Part shown: positions 8,349 through 15,138 of the stretch, piece after piece
How the letters are laid out: every line of letters begins with the position of its first letter
Position numbering within the stretch: the first letter of the stretch is position 1
Assembly (NCBI RefSeq): GCF_028689295.1
Contig: NZ_JAQTWL010000001.1
Coordinates: forward strand, 186,001 to 250,000
Length of the DNA stretch: 64,000 bases
From: Rhodoferax sp.
GTDB lineage: Bacteria > Pseudomonadota > Gammaproteobacteria > Burkholderiales > Burkholderiaceae_C
Direction of reading: 5' to 3'
The notes under the pieces: model-generated
What the model was told of the DNA's origin: nothing
The model's database searches: none
The model's input: only the letters and a program-made list of their open reading frames with translations
Translations under genes and position numbers: made by a program

Positions 8349-9314
8349 TCATTGAGCGCTTGGCCACCCCTTGGCGTGCCAGGCAGTCATACCACCCCGC
8401 ACGGGCTGTGCGTCAATGAATCCGGCAGCGGTGAGCAGTTGAGCGGCTTGTGCTGAGCGCCGATCAGTGCGACAAACCAGTCGAATGGTACTTTGCTTGT
8501 AGTCTTCCAGTTCAGCCATGCGTTTTGGAAAATCCTCCAGAGCCAGGTTTAACGCACCAGAAATGTGTCCACCTTCACCTGTGAATTCTGACGCGCCACG
8601 AACATCCAGAACCAGCACTTCCTCCCCGGCGTCAAGCTGACGTTTCAACTCGGCAACGTCTGGCATGGGCTTGGCCCTGAACTTGCGTATCCAGCGTGGC
8701 AGGAATGCCATGGAAGTCACCAGGGCCAGCGCGATCAGAATGGCGCGCACCGTCCCTTCTCCACCGCTGAGGGCTTCTCGCCCGGCGTAGCCCAGCCAGG
8801 TGAACGCCAGCGCGCCTGGCAGCATAAAGAGTGCACTGGCCAGCACGTAAGGCAGGAACGCAATGCGCGTGAGGCCAAGCGCGTAATTGAGCAAATTGAA
8901 AGGAAACAAAGGAACCAGTCGGACAAACGCAATGAAGCGCCACCCTTCGGCAGCGACGCCGTCATTAAGACGACTCAAGCGCGGACCCGCACGCCGTGCG
9001 ATCCAGTCGCCCCCAAGGTACCTGGCAATCAAAAAGGCCAGTGCAGCGCCCAGCGTGGCACCCGTGAGGCTCCACAACGTGCCCCAGATCGGGCCAAACA
9101 GTACCCCTCCGGCCAGCGTGATGACTGAGCCGGGCAGGAACAGCACGGTTGCGGCTGCATACAAGGCGATGAAGACCAAAGGTGCTGCCGAACCGGCGCT
9201 TTCCACCCATGTTTGCAGGGCTGCAACGTCAAAACGGTCGCGCCATGCGACAGCCAACCCGATCACGCTCACCAGTGCCAGACCCAGCAGCCAACGCACG
9301 GTATTTCTGTTCAT
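8349..9314 (-). CDS. TVP38/TMEM64 (DedA-like) membrane protein fused to a C-terminal rhodanese
   Basis: 321 aa. Residues 1 to about 210 are a SNARE-associated/VTT-type membrane domain with several hydrophobic segments (FLPGSVITLAGGVLFGP and LVPLFPFNLLNYALGLT are typical). The C-terminal ~100 residues are a rhodanese domain (VLVLDVRGASEF, then active-site loop CRTDRRSAQ). The cytoplasmic rhodanese would handle sulfane sulfur near the membrane; this is inference from the fold. Start ATG 9314 has AAGGA upstream and overlaps the stop of the upstream gene (ATGA). Transcribed with the sterol-desaturase gene. Confidence 0.85.
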   Translation of the reverse strand: MNRNTVRWLLGLALVSVIGLAVAWRDRFDVAALQTWVESAGSAAPLVFIALYAAATVLFLPGSVITLAGGVLFGPIWGTLWSLTGATLGAALAFLIARYLGGDWIARRAGPRLSRLNDGVAAEGWRFIAFVRLVPLFPFNLLNYALGLTRIAFLPYVLASALFMLPGALAFTWLGYAGREALSGGEGTVRAILIALALVTSMAFLPRWIRKFRAKPMPDVAELKRQLDAGEEVLVLDVRGASEFTGEGGHISGALNLALEDFPKRMAELEDYKQSTIRLVCRTDRRSAQAAQLLTAAGFIDAQPVRGGMTAWHAKGWPSAQ

Positions 9315-10177
9315 GATGATTCCTTGCTCCCAGACCAAGTGCGGCGGTTGATGGCGTAACCGTCCACTTTGCCCCTGAACGGCATCAAGAGCATGCCGTC
9401 CAGTCGCGCCACCTCGCGCGGATCGGTGTGGCCGTGAATGCCGATGGTCATACCCAGTTGGCCAGCGCGGGGTTGCTCGCGGTAGGTGCCTAGCAGCCGG
9501 TCCCACCAGGGCAGGTTGAAGCCAAAGTTGGAATTGGTCTCGTCCTCTTCGACTGAATGGTGCACGCGGTGCATGTCGGGTGTGACGATGACCCAGCGCA
9601 GCACCCGGTCAAGGCCAATAGGCAGGCGGATGTTGCCGTGGTTGAACATGGCTGCCGCATTGAGGACCACCTCGAAGATCACCACCGCCAGCACCGGCGG
9701 CCCGAGCACCGCGATGGTGGCGATCTTGATCAGCATGGACAGCACGATCTCGATGGGATGAAAGCGCGCACCGGTGGTCAGGTCGTAGTCGGGGTCGGCG
9801 TGGTGCACCCGGTGCAGTCGCCACAGCACAGGCACAGCGTGCACCATGACGTGTTGCAGCCAGATCACGAAGTCCATTACGATCACGGCCAGAGGCACGG
9901 CAAGCCAGAACGGCACATTGAAGTGATTCAGCAGACCCCAGCCGTTGGCCGCACTGAACGCGGCCATGCCCACCGCAGCCAGAGGGAACATCAGGCGCAG
10001 CAACACGGTGTTGAGAATGACCAAACCGAGGTTGCTGGCCCAGCGCATGGCCTTGGATGCGGTCAGCGCGCGCTGGGGTGCCACCAGCTCCCAAAGCGCG
10101 ACGAGCGCAAAGACACCCACAAAGAAGCCTAGCCGGATCGCAGGCTCGTTTGAGAGTACAAACTGTTCAAATTCCAT
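9311..10177 (-). CDS. sterol desaturase / fatty acid hydroxylase family di-iron membrane protein
   Basis: 288 aa, with four or more hydrophobic segments and the family's histidine boxes: HVMVH, HRVHH (with HADPDYD after it) and a second HRVHH near residue 200. Such proteins hydroxylate or desaturate lipids with a di-iron centre; the substrate cannot be predicted. GGAGA precedes ATG 10177. Its stop overlaps the start of the VTT-rhodanese gene, so the two form an operon divergent from the ArsR-rhodanese regulator gene. Its link with sulfur metabolism is only by position. Confidence 0.85.
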   Translation of the reverse strand: MEFEQFVLSNEPAIRLGFFVGVFALVALWELVAPQRALTASKAMRWASNLGLVILNTVLLRLMFPLAAVGMAAFSAANGWGLLNHFNVPFWLAVPLAVIVMDFVIWLQHVMVHAVPVLWRLHRVHHADPDYDLTTGARFHPIEIVLSMLIKIATIAVLGPPVLAVVIFEVVLNAAAMFNHGNIRLPIGLDRVLRWVIVTPDMHRVHHSVEEDETNSNFGFNLPWWDRLLGTYREQPRAGQLGMTIGIHGHTDPREVARLDGMLLMPFRGKVDGYAINRRTWSGSKESS

Positions 10178-10196
10178 GTTGTCTCCATTAAATCAA

Positions 10197-10210
10197 CGCA
10201 AACTATTGCG
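10197..10210. promoter_or_regulatory. inverted repeat in divergent intergenic region (candidate operator)
   Basis: Perfect inverted repeat CGCAA-ACTA-TTGCG in the 77-base gap between the divergent sterol-desaturase and ArsR-rhodanese genes. ArsR-family proteins usually bind short palindromes at their own promoter, so this is a plausible operator. A second imperfect dyad (GGAT-N12-ATCC, about 10213-10232) lies beside it. Not verified. Confidence 0.4.
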
Positions 10211-10254
10211 CTGGATCAATATCATTCAATCCAACGGACGTTAGAATATACACC

Positions 10255-10917
10255 ATGAACAACCGATCACTCAAAGACCTTCTGTACGAACAGGTCGCCC
10301 GTGTGGGCAAAGCGCTCTCCAGCCCCAAGCGGCTGGAAATACTGGAAATGCTGGCCCAGGGTGAGAAGGCGGTCGAGACCATTTCCACAGATGTGACCAT
10401 CGACAACAAGCTCGCCAGTGCGCACCTGAAGGCACTCAAGGAAGCCCGGCTGGTGCAAACCCGCCGCGACGGCAAGCGTATTTATTACAGCCTCACCGGT
10501 CGCGATGTAGCACAGTTGGGTGTGAACTTGCGCCAGGTGGCCGAGGAGCACCTGATCGAGTTGCGCATGGCGCTGCAAGACATGATGGCGGACCCGGACC
10601 GCATGGTCAGTGTCGGGCGCAAGGAACTGATGGCGCAGGCCAAGCGTGGCGAGGTCATCGTGCTCGATGTTCGTCCAAAGAACGAGTTCGATGCGGCGCA
10701 CCTGCCCAATGCCCGTTCATTGCCCTTGTCCGAGTTGGCCAGGCGCCTGGCCGAGTTGCCACGCGACGTGGAGATCGTTGCCTACTGCCGTGGCCCGTTT
10801 TGCCTGATGTCTGATGAGGCGGTGAAGCTGTTGAAGGCGCATGGCTACCAGGCCCGCAAGACCTTCGACGGGGTGAGCGAGTGGCAGGCAGCAGGATTGC
10901 CGATTGCCAAAAACTGA
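10255..10917 (+). CDS. ArsR-family regulator fused to a rhodanese domain
   Basis: 220 aa. Residues about 8-95 form a winged-helix ArsR domain (SSPKRLEILEMLAQGEKAVETIS, LASAHLKALKEARLVQTRRDGKRIYYSL). Residues about 115-218 are a rhodanese domain (VIVLDVRPKNEFDAAHLPNA) with active loop CRGPFC, a double-cysteine loop. This architecture suggests a repressor that senses sulfane sulfur through the rhodanese cysteine. It heads a cluster with a DsrE-like protein, a membrane protein and an exported rhodanese. No good ribosome site is visible before ATG 10255. Confidence 0.88.
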   Translation: MNNRSLKDLLYEQVARVGKALSSPKRLEILEMLAQGEKAVETISTDVTIDNKLASAHLKALKEARLVQTRRDGKRIYYSLTGRDVAQLGVNLRQVAEEHLIELRMALQDMMADPDRMVSVGRKELMAQAKRGEVIVLDVRPKNEFDAAHLPNARSLPLSELARRLAELPRDVEIVAYCRGPFCLMSDEAVKLLKAHGYQARKTFDGVSEWQAAGLPIAKN

Positions 10918-10935
10918 TTAACCAAGGAGAAACCT

Positions 10936-11286
10936 ATGACATCCATGCTTTTTATCATCAATGATGCGCCCTATGGCAACGAGCGCGCCTACAACGCCCT
11001 GCGCGTGGCTGCGGCGGTTGCCGGCAAGGAAGGCCAGCAAGTCCGGGTGTTTTTGATGGCCGATGCGGTGGCCTGCGGCAAGGGCGGCCAGAAAGTGCCC
11101 GAGGGTTACTACAACATCCAGCTGATGCTGGGCAAGATCATTCGCAAGGGCGAGGTGCTGCTGTGCGGCACCTGCATGGATGCCCGCGGATTACGGGCCG
11201 AGGAACTCATGGACGGAGCGCTGCGTGGCACTTTGGCACAACTGGCTGACTGGACCGTCGAGGCAGACAAGGTTTTGGTGTTCTGA
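10936..11286 (+). CDS. DsrE/DsrF-like (YchN-type) small protein
   Basis: 116-aa soluble protein of the DsrE fold: LFIINDAPYGNERAYNALRVA at the N terminus and LLCGTCMDARG around residues 76-86, where the conserved cysteine of sulfurtransferase members lies (here C77 and C80). Likely a persulfide carrier or related sulfur-handling protein. AAGGAG precedes ATG 10936, 18 bases after the regulator stop, so it is cotranscribed with the ArsR-rhodanese gene. Confidence 0.85.
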   Translation: MTSMLFIINDAPYGNERAYNALRVAAAVAGKEGQQVRVFLMADAVACGKGGQKVPEGYYNIQLMLGKIIRKGEVLLCGTCMDARGLRAEELMDGALRGTLAQLADWTVEADKVLVF

Positions 11287-11292
11287 CATCGT

Positions 11293-11310
11293 CCGGGCGT
11301 TGAAGCCCGG
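11293..11310 (+). other. hairpin between two genes
   Basis: CCGGGC-GTTGAA-GCCCGG, a perfect 6-bp stem ten bases before the start of the next gene. No T-tract follows, so it is not a standard terminator; it may stabilise or process the transcript. Confidence 0.4.
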
Positions 11311-11319
11311 TCCATCATC

Positions 11320-12432
11320 ATGTTCACACCTTTAAGATTTCAATCTGCATTAGCCTCTGGCGGCGTCGCGTTGATGCCGTTTGTGTTGATGCAATTCACC
11401 TTTGCGCACACGGACAAGCTGATCAGCATCAATGACTTTGCCAGCGGATGGGATGTGGCCAGCCTGTTTTTGGTGACCGTGATGCTGCTGAGCACCCTGA
11501 TGCATTTTTTCCTGATTCTGAAAATTTCCATCGAGTTCGTTCACTGGGCCCGTCAGGGGGATGCGCTGAAGGTTTTCCTGTCGGATGCGGCCATCAACAT
11601 TGGCATTTTTTCGCCCATTGTGGCTTTGGGAATGACGGCGAATGTCTTGCTGGGCCCGGTGGCGTTTTTCTGGCCGGACTTTTCCAGGGCGGTCCCAACG
11701 CTGATGGGCTACGGCATTTACCCCTACGCCTTGCTGTTTCTGGCGCTGGGGGCGCTGTCGTTGGCGGTTGCCAAAACCTGGTTCTTCCGGGACGGCAAAG
11801 CCGTGGTTTTTACCTTCAACTGGCTGCTCGACGTGTTTGCGTGGGGCATGGTGGCTCTGGCCGGGGCGGGCATCACCATGGCCGCAACCGATTTGCAAGT
11901 GGCCAAAGTTGCCAGCATCCTGACGCTGATTGCCATCAGCATGGGTCTGTTGATTTACGGCATCAAAGGCATTTATCTGCTGGTTTGCCAGCTGAACCAT
12001 GGGGCCAGCATGGCCGAACCCATGAAGCCGGCGCATTTTGTGGTGGTGCCCATCAATTGCCTGTTTGCCATTGCGATTTACAAAATTGCCGGATACACAG
12101 GCAAGTCTCTGGGTGTGGATATCTCGTCGCTGGCATTTGTCTCGGTGGTCATCCTGTTTTCAATCTCCATTTTCTGGATCTTGTTTTGCGCCGTGGCTTT
12201 CAAGGACTGGTTCCGTTACCAGTTCATCAAACCCGAGTTTTACCCGAGCCAATGGGGCTTGGTGTGTGTATTGGTTGGTCTGGAGGTGTTGGCGGTTTAT
12301 AGCCACAGCAATTACTACGCATCGGCTTTGCTGCTTGGGTTTTCTTATCTGAGCATTGTTCTGGCGGCTGCCATCTACACCTTTGTCTATTTGAAATTTA
12401 TGGGTGTGATCAAACCAAGCGCTCCCCGTTAG
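11320..12432 (+). CDS. multi-pass membrane protein, possible TDT/SLAC1-like transporter
   Basis: 370 aa with about ten hydrophobic segments spread over its length and few charged loops. The overall pattern and segments such as ending FKDWFRYQFIKPEFYPSQWGL resemble tellurite-resistance/dicarboxylate (TehA/SLAC1) anion channels, but I cannot confirm the family. It lies between a DsrE-like protein and an exported rhodanese in one direction, so uptake or export of a sulfur compound is a reasonable guess. ATG 11320 is 33 bases after the preceding stop and follows the hairpin at 11293-11310; no strong ribosome site. Confidence 0.7.
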   Translation: MFTPLRFQSALASGGVALMPFVLMQFTFAHTDKLISINDFASGWDVASLFLVTVMLLSTLMHFFLILKISIEFVHWARQGDALKVFLSDAAINIGIFSPIVALGMTANVLLGPVAFFWPDFSRAVPTLMGYGIYPYALLFLALGALSLAVAKTWFFRDGKAVVFTFNWLLDVFAWGMVALAGAGITMAATDLQVAKVASILTLIAISMGLLIYGIKGIYLLVCQLNHGASMAEPMKPAHFVVVPINCLFAIAIYKIAGYTGKSLGVDISSLAFVSVVILFSISIFWILFCAVAFKDWFRYQFIKPEFYPSQWGLVCVLVGLEVLAVYSHSNYYASALLLGFSYLSIVLAAAIYTFVYLKFMGVIKPSAPR

Positions 12433-12475
12433 CCCTTCGATTTCCATTGAACTACCTGAACCATCCGAGCAAAAA

Positions 12476-12937
12476 ATGAAACGTTCACTACTGACTGCGA
12501 GCCTGCTTGCACTTGCCGTGCAATTCACCTCCTTGCCAGCTGCCTCCGAAGACAAAGCCGCCGTGGAGGCCATGGAGTCCTACCTGGATTTCGTCGACTA
12601 CGGAGGTGCCACGATCTTCCCGGAGCAAGTTTCAAAGGATGACTGGAAGAAGTTTTTTGTCATTGACGCCAGAGACAAGGACCAGTTCGCCAAAGAACAC
12701 ATTCCTGGCGCGGTCAATATCGAATGGCGCCGGGCACTGGCTGAGCGCAGTCGCATTCCCAAAGACAAGCCGGTGCTGCTTTATTGCAATACTGGGTCCT
12801 TGTCGGCTCAGGCCGGCTTTGCGCTGCGCGTAGCCGGTTACGAAAATGTGCGCATCCTGCAAGGGGGATTTGCCGAGTGGAAAGCCAATGGCGGGATGGA
12901 TGTTGCTGAAAAGGCAGCTGCTGCGGTAAAGCACTGA
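12476..12937 (+). CDS. exported rhodanese-like protein
   Basis: 153 aa. A Sec signal peptide (MKRSLLTASLLALAVQFTSLPAAS, cut near residue 24, written here as start and end of the hydrophobic stretch) precedes one rhodanese domain: FFVIDARDKDQFAKEHIPGA and active loop CNTGSLS with the cysteine near residue 103. A periplasmic sulfurtransferase is the likely role. It closes the ArsR-rhodanese cluster and is convergent with the response regulator gene. Confidence 0.85.
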   Translation: MKRSLLTASLLALAVQFTSLPAASEDKAAVEAMESYLDFVDYGGATIFPEQVSKDDWKKFFVIDARDKDQFAKEHIPGAVNIEWRRALAERSRIPKDKPVLLYCNTGSLSAQAGFALRVAGYENVRILQGGFAEWKANGGMDVAEKAAAAVKH

Positions 12938-12975
12938 AACGCGTGACCTGAAATACAGGGCTGAATTTTTGATGA

Positions 12976-13683
12976 TCAGTGCGGTGGCATCTTGGGCTTG
13001 GGGTTGTGGTCGGCAACCACCTTGGTGCCGTCGGCCGAGTTGCGGTACTCGAACGAAAATACCGCGGCTTCCACCCGGGAACGCAGGTTGAGCTTGTCCA
13101 TGATGTGGCGCACATGCAGCTTCACCGTGTTGTGGCTGATGTCGAGCGCCCGGGCTATGACCTTGTTGCTCTGGCCGCTGGCCACATGGTCCAGCACCTG
13201 GCGCTCGCGTTCGGTCAGCGTGGCCACCAGGTCGCCCATGGCCGAGCCCTTGGGGCCTGATTGCAGAATCTGGGCAAATTTGAGCATCATGGCCGACGCC
13301 ACCACCATCTCACCGCGGGCGGCACGGCCAATGGCGTCGATCACCTCTTCGGGATCCATGTCCTTGAGCAGATAGCCTTTGACACCGGCACGAAGCGCCG
13401 CCGACATGTCGTCCTCGCTGTCGCTCATGGTGAGGATCACCACCGGCACATCACAGCCCCCGGCGCGGATCATGCGCAACACGCTCAGGCCGTCGGTGTG
13501 TGCCAGGCGCAGATCCAGCACCAGCAAATCAGGATGATGTTCTTGCAGCAGCGGTGCCACCAGGTCAGGATCTCCAGTGGTGCTTACCACCGACATGCCG
13601 CCGCGGTGCTCCAGCAACTCCTTCAGACCATTGCGGCAGAGCGAATGGTCGTCCACCAGCATGACGCGTATTTTTTCTGTCAT
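12976..13683 (-). CDS. NarL/FixJ-family response regulator
   Basis: 235 aa. Receiver domain with DD at residues 11-12, phosphoacceptor D57 (VLDLRL), T85 and K107 (YLLKDMD), then a LuxR-type HTH (LTERERQVLDHVASGQSNKVIARALDIS pattern, about residues 160-215). Start ATG 13683 overlaps the kinase stop (ATGA), preferred over the ATG at 13695 inside the kinase gene. Partner of the kinase at 13680-14888; the pair is divergent from soeABC and may control it. Confidence 0.93.
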   Translation of the reverse strand: MTEKIRVMLVDDHSLCRNGLKELLEHRGGMSVVSTTGDPDLVAPLLQEHHPDLLVLDLRLAHTDGLSVLRMIRAGGCDVPVVILTMSDSEDDMSAALRAGVKGYLLKDMDPEEVIDAIGRAARGEMVVASAMMLKFAQILQSGPKGSAMGDLVATLTERERQVLDHVASGQSNKVIARALDISHNTVKLHVRHIMDKLNLRSRVEAAVFSFEYRNSADGTKVVADHNPKPKMPPH

Positions 13684-14888
13684 GATGCCTCGCATCCTTT
13701 GTCTGTCACGAACGGAATGCGCAGCAGAACCCGTGTGCCCACGCCGTCTTTACTCGCGACTTCAAGGCTGCCGCCGAGCCGTTTGGCGCGGCCTTGCATG
13801 ATGTCCAGGCCGAAATGGGTGGACGGCACCAGCGGTCGGGCCGAGGTGACGATGGTTGATACATTGGGCTCATCCATGCCGAGGCCGTCGTCTTCGATCA
13901 CAAATTCCAGGTGTTGCGGCGTCTGGCTGATACGCACCACAGCATGGCGCGCCATGGAGTGCTTGGCAATATTGGCCAGCGACTCCTGGATGATGTAGAA
14001 GATTTGCACTTCCTGTTCATCGCTAAGGTCCAGGTGGGGCACGGCGTTGCTGATTTCAAGCGTGATGGCATTGCGGCTGAAAAAACCGTCCGCCAGGGTG
14101 GTGAGGGCGTGGATCAGTCCGAGCGGATCCATGCGGGTGCGGAAGTAGGTCATGACTTCACGCAGGTTGTCATGCACTTCTGTCACGGCTGTTTTCAGGT
14201 CTGAAAAATACTTTAGCGCCTGGGGTTCGTCATGCGCGTGAATGGCATCGCTGAGCAGCGGCAGGCGCATGCGGGCATAGGCCAGGGTTTGCGCTAACGC
14301 ATCGTGCACTTCATTGACCATGTCCTGGCGCTCTTTCATGACCGTGAGCCGCAGGCGCTCGCGCTCGATGTGCGCATTGTGCAGGGTCAGCCCCAGCAAT
14401 TGGCCCACCAGGCGCAGCAGCGTCTGGATCGAAACATCAATCTTGGTCGTGTTGTCGAAGAACAGGTTGTAAATGCCAAGAATTTGCTGATTGTGGTGTA
14501 GCGAGATGGCCAGCATACTCTTGCACTGGGAGCCAAAGTACAGGTTATGCCCCTTTTTGGCACAGGTTGCCAAGTCGTCAACCCAAACCAGCACATCGGC
14601 GCTGGAGGCCGTGCCGCATGCGCCGCAATGTCGCTCAACCAGCCGCTCGTTCTGCACCACCTCATCGGGCAAACCCTGCTGTGCCAGCAAGCGCATGAAC
14701 TTGCCATCATCCGTCAAGACCCGCACCGCGCCCGCCTTTGCGCCTGCCAGGCCAATGATGGCGCTTAAAAAAAGCGCCAACAACACCTCCAGGTCTTCGG
14801 GCTTGCCCGAATTCATGGTCAGCAAATTGGCAAGGCTCGCCGAGTCCGCCGAAGTGGAATGAATGATGGATGCAGTGGCTACGGTCAT
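13680..14888 (-). CDS. NarX-type cytoplasmic sensor histidine kinase with GAF-like domain
   Basis: 402 aa, no membrane segment. Residues about 25-170 look like a GAF domain containing four cysteines (C88, C91, C109, C122) that could bind an Fe-S cluster or act as a redox switch. A HisKA_3 dimerisation segment follows with the phosphorylated H195 (NEVHDALAQTLAYARMRL), then a HATPase domain (QESLANIAKHS, EDDGLGM, FGLDIMQGRAKRLGG). Cysteine-based sensing is inference. No clear ribosome site before ATG 14888. Coupled to the response regulator by overlap. Confidence 0.9.
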   Translation of the reverse strand: MTVATASIIHSTSADSASLANLLTMNSGKPEDLEVLLALFLSAIIGLAGAKAGAVRVLTDDGKFMRLLAQQGLPDEVVQNERLVERHCGACGTASSADVLVWVDDLATCAKKGHNLYFGSQCKSMLAISLHHNQQILGIYNLFFDNTTKIDVSIQTLLRLVGQLLGLTLHNAHIERERLRLTVMKERQDMVNEVHDALAQTLAYARMRLPLLSDAIHAHDEPQALKYFSDLKTAVTEVHDNLREVMTYFRTRMDPLGLIHALTTLADGFFSRNAITLEISNAVPHLDLSDEQEVQIFYIIQESLANIAKHSMARHAVVRISQTPQHLEFVIEDDGLGMDEPNVSTIVTSARPLVPSTHFGLDIMQGRAKRLGGSLEVASKDGVGTRVLLRIPFVTDKGCEAS

Positions 14889-14976
14889 GGCAAGAAGAAT
14901 TTCGCACCATCGTAAAACATTATTCGAAACTTATGTATTGCGGAAAACCATTGTTTCATAAGAATTATTTCTATGC

Positions 14977-14991
14977 TACCCATTTGGGTTA
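14977..14991. promoter_or_regulatory. NarL-like heptamer dyad upstream of soeA
   Basis: TACCCAT-T-TGGGTTA in the 250-base divergent gap between the kinase gene and soeA. TACCCAT matches the NarL heptamer consensus TACYYMT and the second half is an imperfect inverted copy. Since a NarL-type regulator is encoded next door this is a candidate binding site. The rest of the gap (14889-15138) is AT-rich on the kinase side and holds no gene. Confidence 0.35.
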
Positions 14992-15138
14992 CTGCCAACC
15001 ACCCTTGTCGGTGATAGACGCGCTCTGAGACCTTGTTTTTAATAGGGTCACTTTATCTTTGTGTGAAGGTCCATGGGCTCAACACAGTTTGCAAGCCTTG
15101 TTTGTTGACCTTTCCAGCGAAAAATTCCGCGTCACCGC

